Assembly (NCBI GenBank): GCA_034336665.1
Contig: JAPFBE010000003.1
Location: forward strand, 40,336,360-40,400,359
Length of the DNA stretch: 64,000 bases
Source of the DNA: Luscinia megarhynchos
Taxonomy: Eukaryota > Chordata > Aves > Passeriformes > Turdidae
Direction of reading: 5' to 3'
Shown piece after piece: positions 52,201-59,499 of the stretch (the stretch's first letter is position 1; every line of letters starts with the position of its first letter). The notes below the pieces were generated by a model. The model did not search any database, was not told the DNA's origin, and was given only the letters and a program-made list of their open reading frames with translations. A program made the translations under genes and the position numbers.

Positions 52201-52526
52201 ATGCTTTAAACATAATCTCTTGCACAAGCCAAAATAATCTTTTACTCCTCAGGCTCTCATCTTGCAATACACATGGCTTTCCATAAGTTCCAGTTAAATT
52301 ATGCCTTCTTACCTTCTACTTTGAAGATAGTGAGGTGAGGTCTGCAGTGAAAAGCCCCCAGTGCGTTGCCAGCACAGTTCATCCAAAGCCCCTGGAAGAC
52401 CCAGGTTGCAGTGATAACAGATGATGCCCGACTAGTGACTTTCCACTCATTTGATGCAGTAGCAGCAATAGCAGCTCCTAGCCCACAGAAACAAAATATG
52501 AAAGCTATAATCTGTATTCCCAGCAT
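558..52526 (-). CDS. CLDN10: Claudin-10 isoform a (tight-junction anion-pore claudin), five coding exons
   Basis: The coding sequence joins 52526-52313, 6521-6360, 6196-6115, 1503-1396 and 672-558 on the minus strand: 214+162+82+108+115 = 681 nt, or 226 residues plus stop. This is a four-pass claudin of epithelial tight junctions. Exon 1a carries TM1 and the first extracellular segment with W28, the G46-L47-W48 signature and the cysteine pair C51/C61. Shared exons carry TM2, TM3, ECL2, TM4 and a C-tail ending in Y-V, a PDZ-binding end that in claudins binds ZO proteins. Known biology: claudin-10a favours anion passage, attributed to basic ECL1 residues; R33 and R62 are present here. Intron 1a spans 45,791 nt. 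All junctions are GT-AG, with phases 1, 1, 2, 2. Length equals the human isoform from memory. I see no frameshift or stop. Identity is secure; actual expression of this isoform is inferred from conservation. Confidence 0.95.
673..1395 (-). other. CLDN10: CLDN10 intron 4 (723 nt)
   Basis: A GT-AG intron between exons 4 and 5. It holds an (AT)n run at 1,163-1,182. No other feature was seen. Confidence 0.85.
1163..1182. repeat. (AT)n microsatellite
   Basis: Ten or so uninterrupted AT dinucleotides in intron 4, directly after a short A run. Likely polymorphic. Confidence 0.85.
1396..1503 (-). CDS. CLDN10: CLDN10 exon 4 (TM4)
   Basis: This shared 108-nt exon is phase 2 at both ends, with acceptor cttgtag ending at 1,504 and donor gtaaaa at 1,395. 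It translates as Y-E-L-G-A-A-L-F-I-G-W-A-G-A-S-L and then C-I-I-G-G-I-I-F-C-F-S, the whole fourth transmembrane helix, followed by I-A-E-N-S-N-S-A at the start of the cytoplasmic tail. The paired cysteines after and within TM4 are typical claudin palmitoylation candidates (family knowledge). Because its length is a multiple of three, skipping it would keep the frame but remove TM4. Confidence 0.95.
1504..6114 (-). other. CLDN10: CLDN10 intron 3 (4,611 nt), no gene seen
   Basis: The flanks are the exon 3 donor and exon 4 acceptor. The interior holds a short telomere-like run (1,747-1,767), an alternating purine-pyrimidine stretch near 2,022-2,100 and a small AT-rich inverted repeat near 3,961-3,986. 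The open frames inside are short, lack splice-bounded structure and look random. Confidence 0.8.
1747..1767 (+). repeat. Short interstitial telomere-like repeat
   Basis: About three imperfect copies of TTAGGG in 21 bases. Too short to indicate a former chromosome end; may be a chance or slippage product. Confidence 0.6.
6115..6196 (-). CDS. CLDN10: CLDN10 exon 3 (end of TM3 and second extracellular loop)
   Basis: This shared 82-nt exon has acceptor cag ending at 6,197 and donor gtaagt at 6,114. It translates as G-L-C-S-M-T-S-C-S-L-Y-A-N-R-I-T-S-E-F-F-D-P-S-F-V and then A-Q-K, the end of TM3 and the second extracellular loop. The loop's F-F-D-P motif corresponds to the claudin ECL2 turn involved in trans contacts between neighbouring cells (family knowledge). 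The exon enters in phase 1 and leaves in phase 2. Exon 2 lies only 163 nt upstream. Confidence 0.95.
6197..6359 (-). other. CLDN10: CLDN10 intron 2 (163 nt, largely open reading frame)
   Basis: A short GT-AG intron between exons 2 and 3. Reading on from exon 2 in frame gives 45 extra codons before a stop at 6,222-6,220, so a retained intron would give a claudin truncated after TM3 with a novel tail. Confidence 0.85.
6360..6521 (-). CDS. CLDN10: CLDN10 exon 2 (TM2, intracellular loop, most of TM3)
   Basis: This shared 162-nt exon, phase 1 at both ends, has acceptor cacag ending at 6,522 and donor gtaaat at 6,359. It begins Y-I-Q-A-C-R-G, the conserved end of ECL1 and start of TM2, where claudins carry a conserved basic residue. 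TM2 is the stretch L-M-I-S-A-V through F-G-L-V-G. The intracellular loop has C-T-K-V-G-G-S-D-Q-T-K-A-K, and TM3 starts at I-A-C-L-A-G. The size is exactly the 162 nt I recall for the mammalian exon. It follows either first exon without frame change. The downstream intron is only 163 nt. Confidence 0.96.
7570..7830 (+). mobile_element. Ancient CR1 LINE 3' fragment
   Basis: The degraded text runs from the segment translating as W-N-Y-F-L-Q-D-V to a phrase like L-K-K-R-L-D-T-F-L, the pattern of the non-coding CR1 3' region (reads as 'aggatgt...aaaaagagactggata'). It is clearly older and more diverged than the other copies. There is no intact coding region. Boundaries are approximate. Confidence 0.6.
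8901..9281 (+). mobile_element. CR1 LINE 3' fragment
   Basis: It begins with the recognisable 'agcttgaagaagaaaagg' region, continues through the 'gtgagggtggtgagacactg' block and ends with 'cccttccaaccc' and a decayed ATTCT-type tail. It is a 5'-truncated CR1 copy, as most avian copies are. A 122-codon open frame across it is a by-product, not a gene. Confidence 0.85.
10378..10500 (-). mobile_element. Short CR1 LINE 3' end fragment
   Basis: On the plus strand it reads 'agaatcatagagacatcgagg', the reverse complement of a CR1 tail, followed by the diverged 3' region. Only about 120 bases are recognisable. Confidence 0.65.
13066..13285 (-). CDS. CLDN10: CLDN10 exon 1b (coding part)
   Basis: This 220-nt coding exon encodes residues 1-73 plus one base of G74. 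It is embedded in a CpG island. It encodes TM1 (about residues 8-25, with S-G-W at 16-18) and the ECL1 beta-sheet segment: W30, D36, N48-L49-W50, C53, C63, K64 and D73. The donor after the exon is gtcagg at 13,065, phase 1, the same phase as exon 1a, so both exons splice to the same exon 2 acceptor. The reading frame stays open upstream of the ATG for at least 126 nt but without another ATG, so I keep the conserved M-A-S-T start. The opposite strand and other frames are also open here, purely because the DNA is GC-rich. Confidence 0.97.
13286..13460 (-). promoter_or_regulatory. CLDN10: CLDN10b proximal promoter and 5' UTR region
   Basis: Within 175 bases upstream of the ATG there is an inverted CCAAT box (plus-strand ccaatcagc at 13,401-13,409, a full NF-Y motif) and a cluster of overlapping GC boxes at 13,436-13,453. 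No TATA box is evident, as expected of a CpG-island promoter. The start site is therefore probably between about 13,300 and 13,390 (inference). Short GC-rich tandem units at 13,327-13,370 may fall in the 5' UTR. Confidence 0.75.
13610..15690. other. Intron 1a sequence, no gene seen
   Basis: It holds long A/T homopolymers (14,175-14,216; about 15,331-15,349; about 15,374-15,384) and a small 26-base-period duplication at 15,534-15,578. No supported exon. Confidence 0.7.
14175..14216. repeat. Poly-A tracts
   Basis: An 11-base and a 24-base A run separated by a few bases. Probably unstable. No recognisable retroposon body precedes it. Confidence 0.85.
15694..16410 (-). mobile_element. CR1 LINE fragment with reverse-transcriptase remnant and internal deletion
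   Basis: Read on the minus strand, the first part (about 16,410-16,120) encodes a decayed CR1 reverse-transcriptase segment with the hallmark string I-P-I-Y-K-K, then E-D-P-G-N-Y-R-P-V-S-L-T-S-V. After about residue 95 the sequence jumps directly to the CR1 3' non-coding region (about 16,110-15,694), ending in the 'cccttccaactgaaatag' tail, so the rest of the RT domain is missing. It is a dead copy. Confidence 0.9.
16411..18165. other. Intron 1a sequence, no gene seen
   Basis: AT-rich unique-looking DNA with a poly-T run at about 17,475-17,497. No supported gene. Confidence 0.65.
18170..18420 (+). mobile_element. CR1 LINE 3' fragment
   Basis: It contains the typical blocks 'agaacaaggggcacgagttg', 'caagcactgggggacagc', 'cttggaggtgctcaagac' and 'ggactagatgacctctgg' followed by 'gtccctcctaacctg'. 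5'-truncated and diverged. Confidence 0.85.
18421..24590. other. Intron 1a sequence, no gene seen
   Basis: No splice-bounded open frame of claimable origin. Open frames up to 149 codons (21,357-21,806) lack family motifs and look like chance. No further repeat was recognised. Confidence 0.6.
24600..24968 (+). mobile_element. CR1 LINE 3' fragment with expanded tail
   Basis: Typical CR1 3' text runs from the 'ccagtgacaggacccaaagg' block through 'ggtttgggttggatatcagg', 'gcactgcaacaggctcccca' and 'ggagttggacttgatgatcc'. It ends in the 8-base ATTCTATG tail unit, here expanded into a microsatellite. 5'-truncated, and one of the better-preserved copies in the window. Confidence 0.92.
24893..24968 (+). 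repeat. (ATTCTATG)n microsatellite at a CR1 tail
   Basis: About nine copies of the 8-base CR1 3' terminal unit, with some C substitutions and one shortened unit. CR1 elements normally end with only two to four copies, so this tail has expanded after insertion or at priming. Confidence 0.9.
24990..35460. other. Intron 1a sequence, no confirmed gene
   Basis: Mostly unremarkable AT-rich DNA. One exon-like open stretch at 30,912-31,056 is described among the findings. A poly-T run lies near 32,257-32,273. No other feature is supported. Confidence 0.6.
35465..35538 (+). mobile_element. CR1 LINE 3' terminal fragment
   Basis: Only the last 70 or so bases are recognisable: a 'cagacttgatgattgtcgag' block, 'ttttccaacctcaataattc' and two ATTCTATG-like tail units. 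Confidence 0.75.
36010..36350 (-). mobile_element. CR1 LINE fragment
   Basis: On the plus strand it shows the reverse complement of the CR1 region just upstream of the 3' UTR, for example 'cttctccagcctgaacaacc', 'ctctgatcaacttagtggcc' and 'cctgtctggactcattccag'. Diverged, without coding capacity. Confidence 0.85.
36351..40365. other. Intron 1a sequence, no gene seen
   Basis: AT-rich with no supported exon or recognised repeat. The stretch 36,720-37,050 looks compositionally unlike its flanks and could be a conserved non-coding element, but this cannot be judged without alignment. Confidence 0.55.
40370..40620 (-). mobile_element. Diverged CR1 LINE fragment
   Basis: On the plus strand the text 'ctctcacagcctttcctcat', 'ttgctcttatctgtgtgctc' and 'gtacctaaagtggacacaca' parallels the reverse complement of the CR1 segment seen at 36,010-36,350, at lower similarity. 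Confidence 0.65.
40621..47130. other. Intron 1a sequence, no gene seen
   Basis: A moderately GC-rich patch at 42,260-42,600 has open frames on both strands but no family motif, splice structure or dense CpG. The remainder is ordinary AT-rich intron. Confidence 0.6.
47133..47682 (+). mobile_element. Solo LTR of a passerine endogenous retrovirus
   Basis: It starts TGTTCTGGTTTTGGCTGGGG and ends near gggttaaatcacgac. This pattern, including the 'tagtagctagtactgtgctg' block, a TATA box (TATAAA at 47,387-47,392) followed by ctgggggg, a TTA/TTG-rich stretch and the 'cccatcccaccgagc' block, resembles a solo LTR family I know from songbird repeats (TguLTR5-like, from memory). No internal retroviral sequence, primer-binding site or second LTR follows, so it is a recombined solo copy. 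I could not see a clean target-site duplication. Its transcriptional orientation is opposite to CLDN10. Confidence 0.85.
47387..47392 (+). promoter_or_regulatory. TATA box of the solo LTR
   Basis: TATAAA directly followed by ctgggggg, the expected position in this LTR type. Transcription from it would run antisense to CLDN10a. Confidence 0.6.
47700..48230. promoter_or_regulatory. Unassigned CpG-rich patch next to the solo LTR
   Basis: GC-rich with many CG dinucleotides, densest at 47,900-48,060, starting just after the LTR and fading near 48,230. Both strands are open in several frames because of composition. No protein family is recognisable in any of them. It could be a promoter island of an unannotated transcript or a remnant of repeat DNA. 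Confidence 0.55.
48240..52312. other. Intron 1a sequence next to exon 1a, no gene seen
   Basis: AT-rich with a (TATA/TATC)-rich stretch at 49,815-49,855. No supported exon. Confidence 0.65.
52313..52526 (-). CDS. CLDN10: CLDN10 exon 1a (coding part)
   Basis: This 214-nt coding exon encodes residues 1-71 plus one base of codon 72. The start ATG (52,526-52,524) has A at -3. TM1 spans about residues 5-24 and is followed by N-E-W-K-V-T at 26-31 and the ECL1 core with W42, G46-L47-W48, C51 and C61. R33 and R62 supply positive charge. The exon ends V-E before the split glycine codon, followed by donor gtaaga at 52,312. The 25 residues before N-E-W equal the human count from memory, which supports this start. 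TM1 is divergent (cysteines at 12 and 14), whereas ECL1 is nearly invariant. The last acidic residue, E71, is alanine in human as I recall it. No CpG island surrounds the exon, in contrast to exon 1b, so its promoter is probably tissue-restricted (inference). Confidence 0.95.
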
Positions 52527-52700
52527 GTTTCTCTGTAAACCAGGGACTTACTAAGCCACTGTGTGGAGAGAAAAGCACTTCAGTCACGTGTGTAAGCAAA
52601 AAGGCATAACATAAGCAAATTACACTTGAACAAGTCCAGTACCACTTGCTACAGAAAGTTAATGTGGTTGAAAGAAATTGTCACGCTTGAGTGATTTAAG
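52527..52700 (-). promoter_or_regulatory. CLDN10: Presumed CLDN10a 5' UTR and proximal promoter
   Basis: Immediately upstream of the exon 1a ATG. A palindromic E-box CACGTG lies at 52,585-52,590, about 60 bases upstream. No CpG island and no clear TATA box. The transcription start is not determinable from sequence alone. Confidence 0.4.
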
Positions 52701-55700
52701 AAAGGCCCTAGGCATTACGAATGTTTAGAAAGAAAGTCAAGGTATAGCTCTATAGGAGTTAATTACTAGTACTTACTTACTAATTTCTAATTGTAAAAAT
52801 TAATTGTTTTCTTTTTTTCATTTCAATTAAAACATTCAAGTTAATGCTTAATTTTTAGTTAATTGGAAACTTACAACCATTCCATCTAGCAAAATAGGTT
52901 CAGAGTCCAAACTGTACAGCACTATTTAACGGATTACCACAACATTTTAGGAGGATCACACAACACTTGAAAAATAACTCATTGAAAGGCTGTGAAATTA
53001 ATTCAGGCATAACCAGCCACCATGCAAGCAGCTCTAAAACTGGAGGAGGTAGTGTCTGTGGGTATATTTGTAGAAATGCAAATCTAGAGCAACAACAGAA
53101 ACAGCAAGTGGTCCCTGAGCAGTGATGCAGCTGCAGCAGTCAGCAAGATGAGCCTCATACAGCCTCCTCTGAGATTTTTCACTTGGTCATTGCAGAAAAT
53201 GTACTGCTTCTTACACTCTGCAGGAAATAGGTAGCACAGAAACATCTCTCCCACCACTGACTCGGCTCCTGCAACCTCATGCCATGAAGAAACCTCAAAG
53301 TATGCAAGTGACTTAATAAAATGTCATCTTTAAAGTAGCAGGCAGTGACAGCACCACACTGAAACAGCTACCCTATTCCAATTCCTGAGTATGCAAACAT
53401 TACTGGCATGGAACACACATACAATTTTGCAGACATGTGCGGCCTTCACTCTTTTAATATTCCAACTTCCAGCTGTATTTATACCTTTCCTTGTACTTTT
53501 GGCCTCCTCCCTAAAGAAGGAGCAAACTCCTTTTCTCTTTGGTGATAGTGTATGCCATTTGGTGACATGAAATTACCCCGAATATTGAGTGTATACATTC
53601 ACTTTTGTCAATAACAGTGGTCTATATTTTTCACTTTGGGTACTTCTAGTGTTTATTCTCCCTGTTCCAGCTGTGATAAAATGCCACACTGAACATTGTC
53701 ATTGGAGTTTTTCTGTAGACTTTTCACAAATCATAGAAGGGTTAAACAAGGAAGCTAAAACATCATTAACATTCCATGTAAAGAGCAAGAGGAATTTCAC
53801 TGAGATTGTCCTGTTGAACCATTGTCTGGTACCTCCATTTTAAACAGCCTTTGGCTCAGCACTGAGAAGAAGGACCCAAAAGGATGATTGTACAGACCAG
53901 AAAATTACACCACAAGAATAAATTTATTTTCAGACTAATTAGTGGGATCACATCCCACACATCTAGAATGAACAGGATTTTTTTTGTTAACACAGACAAC
54001 TTGAAAGGCATGGAAAATGGGTTTGCTAAAGAACATCATTATAATATAGCAGGTTGTTTTAATGTTAAGGAAAATATTACACAGGAAGGAAGCAATTTTG
54101 CGTTGCTGTTAAATAATATAATAACATTTATATTATGTTAGGTGTCAAACTTCATGTAATCTTTCAAATATATTTTCATTAAATTTGAAGGGCATGGGGG
54201 AGAAAAGCAGAAATGGGTCCAGCTTTGAAGCAGATTCCTGAGAGCTGAGATTATTTTTTTTGTTCTATATCTACCATCAAAAAGGTGGTTTGGGGTTTGC
54301 ATTTTTTGTTTGTCAAAGACTATGCTAATTCACACGGAATACTGAGAAGACATTTCCTTAGCTATCTTTTTTTCTTTTTTAAACCCTCTGAGTGACAATA
54401 ATGTTGGCTGAGCTCTCAGAGTAGCTCAAAGGCATGTTTTACATCTGATGCTAAATTCAGGCCTAGCTCTGGATTTTCCCTGAGTGTTGTCACTGACAAA
54501 AAAAACCACCCCAACACCAAAAAACCAACCTGACCAAACAGAACTACTGAAAAAACCCCAAACTCAGAAGCTGCCCATTTGGACTGGAAAAACAAGGATG
54601 ACTCTATGCAAGCTCTCTCTCTTCTCTCCCTACTCCTCTTTTCCCCTCTTCACAGCAGTGTGCCTTACCAAGACAGCCTGTGAGGAGCTACCCAGGCTCA
54701 GCAGGACAGGGCTACTTGCCTGTTTCTTAGTGACCTGGATCTAAGGCAGAGGTGCTTTCTCAGTAACACCTTTCACTTTAAAACCTATTATCATGCTATT
54801 ATCTTGGGAAGGGGTTTTCTATTTCTATTTCTAAATAATCTAGACTTCTAGATTATTTACATTTCTATTTCTAGATAAACTGCAATACAAGCTCTTAAGT
54901 CTCTTCCTCTTCTCACTCTTAGATCATTTTCTACCAAGGTCCCATCCAGTACAAACTCATGATTGTTATGCTGGTGGGACACTGAAGGCTGCTTACTTTA
55001 GTGGAAAGTGCCTGTAGACACCACTTGAATTGTAGAATACATTTTCATGGCTTAATGGTTTCTTGGCCTTTGTCTTGATTGTTTTCTAGTGCATGACTGT
55101 GGAATTCGTGGTCATAAGCACTTCACCCTGCATTGTTTCTAGAGAGTTAGTGTGTGAGTGATGAATAAATTAAACAGATACTTAAGTGATAAGAAAGAAG
55201 TAAGCAGTCCTGTTTACAACCCTCATTTCTTCTATAAACTGTCAGGAAGCAAGTTAATCAGTCATTTAAGAAGTTCAAGGCAAAGTTGAAAGTTAACCTG
55301 TTAATGCTATTTTCCATTATATCAAAACTTTTTTCTCTGTTACTGAACAGACAAAAGTTGGAAAACAGCCAGGAGTTTAAGGACTGTTTAAACATGAAGC
55401 TGGAAAACGGAAAATATTTTGCTACAGGCCTTTGTTGAACCATTTTCCCCAAACTCCACCAAATACAGAAACTGATTACGTGACATATTACTGTCTCTGT
55501 TAAACTGAACACTGTGCCAGTAACATGTAATATTTCTTTTATTACTGATTATATATTTTTAAATGTCCAGTGCCAGCTCTTAAACACAGTTGATGCCTCT
55601 GCAGCAGGGCAAGAATGTTTACACAGCTACTTCAGCCTATGTCAATTGTTGTAAAATTTAAATTGGATGAGTTTCCCAATGCAGATCTGGCTGCTGACAA

Positions 55701-57925
55701 CATATATTTTGCTCATGAAGACAAACACAGCTAGAGCAAACACTTAGCTAAACTGAATTAGTTGTGGAGAACATAATGTAAAATTAAAAAAAAACGAGTC
55801 AAGTGCAAATCAATCCTGATGTTATCTGGGTAAGAGAAAAAAGAGCTCTGCAAAGGAAGTACCTAAGGCAACATGAAGTCAACAATGTATGAGATAAATA
55901 ATGAGTTATGCCAAATAAATTCTATGCAGAGTGGGTGGACCATGCAAATTGATCCTGAGCACTGCCAGGAAGTTATGGGAGGCCTAAACAACCAGGAGAA
56001 GTTGGACAAGCTAGGAGCTACAAAGACAGAATTAGTGACTCAAGACTTCTGGAGAAGTCAAAGAAGTGAAAACAGTATGTAAAGAAATCAAATGCCCAGA
56101 GATATCTCTACAAAATTCAGTCAGGCAAAGGATCAGCTGTATGATAATATGACTGTCCTATTACACAAACACAAAAAAAGTTCCTGAGAACTGGCAGTGA
56201 AGTATGAGATGGTGTTGAAAGAAGGAAGGGTGCATTCCACATGTGCACTAAGTTCTGCTGTCTCTGCCAGATGCATGCACCTAGAAATCAAGCAAGCAGT
56301 GTGAAAGGCAAAGGCTGAAGGGGCACCACCTACAGAGGAATTTCAAGGAGCAGTGAAATCAGTGGAAGTGGGAAAGTTGAGGAAAAAACCAATTTCATAG
56401 TTTACTATAACAAAAGGATAAATAACATCATGTTTCAGCATTATAGTGTTATGGAGCAGTTGCAGTTCAAGATGTTTGCTGTTCAACTTGTTAATCATGA
56501 AGTGCTGGGTGGTGTAAACAGAGAAGGAAAACTCAGTCTTATGTTCATCCCAAATGTACTGCTTTTTATTGAGCACTGCAGTCACAATACTAATATGATA
56601 ATATTAATGTTATGTACTAGAGTATAATCCCATTATTAATAGAATGGTTTTTATATTCCCATTCCTGTAAATATTCCAGGTCAGGGTCAATGAAGTTCTT
56701 AGCAATCTGCTCTAACTGAATATGTCCCAGCTCATTGCAAAGAATTTGGAGTAGATAGTCTTTAAAAGGAGCCTTTAAACTCAAACTATTACTTGATTTC
56801 ATGATACTGCTGTAGGAGAAAAGAAAAACTTCATATCCTTATCACTAGGAGAATTGCTTTGCAAATATATGGATACAGCAGGTAACCCAGTTCAGGGCTT
56901 ACAATAAATTTATACAATCTAGGTATATATGTGTTTAGGAAAATACATAACTATATATCTAATTATGTATCATATATATGTATGTATTTAATACCTATAC
57001 AGGTACAAGCTATGCTTTATTACATTTTAAAGCATTTTCTATTAGTTGTTTAAAGGGCAAACTGTTCACTCATTCATTATTTATATGAGCACTTCTTGAA
57101 TATTTGTCTAAGAATGTGTGGGATTTTGAGCAACTGATTCCAATCAGTGTTTGGTATGAGGATAAAAACACAGAGGATTAACTTTGTTTTTCTTATCATG
57201 TTCTTTAACTGGGCATTAAAGATAAGAGATGAATTTGAAAATGCTATTTTAGGATGATAGAGCATTGTGTATTTTATTTTATGCTGTTGACACCAGGCAC
57301 TAGCAAACTTATTTGGATTAAAGACATTTGCTGTCACTAAGTGTACTGTCGCTGTTGGCACTCAACCTAGACTTGCAGTAAGTGGCAAAAAGCCAAAATG
57401 GCTTTGTCTACATAAAAATATGAAATGCAAAGAGCTAAAATGCAGTGAAGTTAGAATGATAGGACAAATCAGGTATTTGATCAGTGCTGAAAGCTGGGGT
57501 GAAATTCAAAGTCATCGTGCTTTGCTGAGAACATCCAAACAGTTATAGATGAAGTGATAGGCTCAATGTAGAGCTCATGTTTTTTGTAGAACAAACTGAT
57601 CAAACCCAGACTCTATTAGAATAAACCTATGCTACAGTATACTGATAGTATTACTGGAGGCTGTAGTGTTAGACATGAACAAGCTCCAGGGTGCTGTGGA
57701 TAGAAGAGTTCATGCTTTGAATGATGATAGATGCCAAGTGAAAAGATTGCAACACGGATAAAGAAGAAAGGAGGCTGGGAAAGAGGCAAATAACAGAAAT
57801 GTTGTGATCTAAGTGCTACAGGTACACACAAACACCGAAGCAAAACATCACAATGCTGAAAAAATCATTAGTTTGTCATACAAGTGAACTCAGCCTTGAG
57901 AAAACCTGTATAAGGATACCCTGAG
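52701..57925. other. Upstream of CLDN10a, no gene seen
   Basis: AT-rich DNA with simple AT-rich runs near 56,920-57,000. No supported exon, and no ABCC4-like coding sequence was recognised. Confidence 0.6.
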
Positions 57926-57929
57926 TGCA

Positions 57930-58900
57930 TCCACATCCATCCTTCCCAGAGGTTTGGCTGCTGGGGTTCACGGCAAGCTTACAAACAGTGCAGCTGATCG
58001 TGCACACCCCCCTTCCTGCTGGAGATGTGAGAAGAGAGTCCCAGCCAGCACAGTGCTGTGGAAAAGCCATGGCAGGTGTCCCTCTCTGCTCTGTGGGATC
58101 TGCTTTTAAGCTTGGTCCCTGATGGAGCTAAGTGCCTGGCAGGTTGTCCCGGGCCATGGGCCACTGACCCAGAGCTGGACCCTGTCCCTGACCTGCAGTC
58201 TTGACTTCCCAGCTTGACCTTGGACCCCAGCGATCACTGGGCTGTGTCTGACACTGGGCGCTGCCGCTCCCGGGGCTGCCCCGTTCCCTGATGAGGGCCT
58301 GGCCCATTCCCTGGATGAGGGCCTGGCCCATTCCCTGGATGAGGGCCTGCCCCGTCCCCTGGATGAGGGCCTGCCCTGCCACCCCCATGGGGAGCCCCTG
58401 CTGCCCTCTGGCCAGCCCAGGTCACCACGAGCTGTGGGCTGTGTGCCTGTCCCACGGAGCACTGCCCTGAGTCCTGCCCCGAGGCTCCCCACACGTTCCT
58501 CTCCGCACTGCCCTGAGCCCCAGCTCAGCCCCAGGTCTTGGCTTCCTCAGCGGTTCTGAACACCTCCAGCCAGCCCAGAACTAACCTGGGGCAGCTCCAG
58601 CTCCTCCCATGCCCCTGGAGCTCTTCAGGGGTGGTCTGACACCCTGGCCCCACTGCCAGACCTGGGCTGTACATTGACAGCGCAGCAACATCAACCCAGG
58701 CTCGCTGGCCACTGGGAATGGAGATGTATCACCAGCCCACTCCAAGCCAGGGAGATGCATGGACCCCAGAAATAGGTCCATGGGAACCCCTCAGCTTGGC
58801 CTGAGACTCATCAGACATTGCTCAGGATCCCGTACCCTACCCTCAAGGCCAAGGCACCTCACACCAATGTGCATGACCTCAGGTCTGTGCAAAGTGTGAG
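57930..58900. other. GC-rich patch with minisatellite, no gene recognised
   Basis: GC content rises abruptly compared with flanking AT-rich DNA. It contains a 24-base tandem repeat (58,290-58,378) and recurring cactgccctgag words. Open frames up to 128 codons arise from the repeats and have no recognised family. Confidence 0.55.
58290..58378. repeat. 24-bp minisatellite, about 3.7 copies
   Basis: Unit starts at gatgagggcct; copies lie at 58,290-58,313, 58,314-58,337, 58,338-58,361 and a partial one from 58,362. The first two are identical and the third differs by a few bases. The period is a multiple of three, so frames through it stay open. Confidence 0.92.
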
Positions 58901-58904
58901 AACA

Positions 58905-59490
58905 CTTTTGAGCCAGCAGTGAGCCCAGGAGGCCAAGAAGACCAACATAATCCTGGGCTGCATCAAAAACAGTGTGGCCAGCAGGACTAGGGAAGTGCTT
59001 GTCCCTCTGTACTCTGCACTGGTGAGTCCCCACCTCAAATACTGGCCTCCTCAATTTGGGAAGGACATCGAGGTGCTGGAGCAGGGCAGTGGAGTTGGTG
59101 AAGGCTCTAGAAGGTCATAAGAAAGAGCAGCCGAGGAATCTGGGGATAAAAAGGTCACCTGGAGAAAAGAGGTGACTTTATCACTCTCTGTGGCTACCTG
59201 AGAGGGGGTTGTAGTCAGCTTCTTCTCCCAGGCAGCTAGGGACACTATGAGAGGAAATGGGCCAGGGAAGGTTAGTGTTGGACATCAGAAGGAAATTCTT
59301 ATCTGAAAGGGTAGTCAAACATTGGATTGGGCTGCCCAGGAAGCTGATGGAGTCACGGTCCCTGCAGCAGCTCATGAAATACCCAGATGTGGCACTTAGT
59401 GTCATGATCTAGTTGACAAATGTGGTGGTCAGTCAAGTCTTTACTTGATGATCTTGGAGGTCATTTTCAACCTTATTGATTCTATCAGTC
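58905..59490 (+). mobile_element. CR1 LINE fragment
   Basis: It begins with the end of the CR1 coding/3' junction text ('gtgaggccaccaccac'-type region here degraded to 'cagtgagcccaggaggccaa') and continues through 'tcctgggctgcatcaaaaac', 'gactagggaagtgcttgtcc', 'gtgttggacatcagaaggaa' and 'tggattgggctgcccaggaa', ending in a decayed tail. About 585 bases, 5'-truncated, no intact ORF. Confidence 0.88.
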
Positions 59491-59499
59491 TACAGCATC

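Noticed and set aside
58106..58494. Open frames with repeated G-R-P-S-S-R-type peptides
   Set aside because: They are translations of the 24-bp minisatellite, whose period is a multiple of three.
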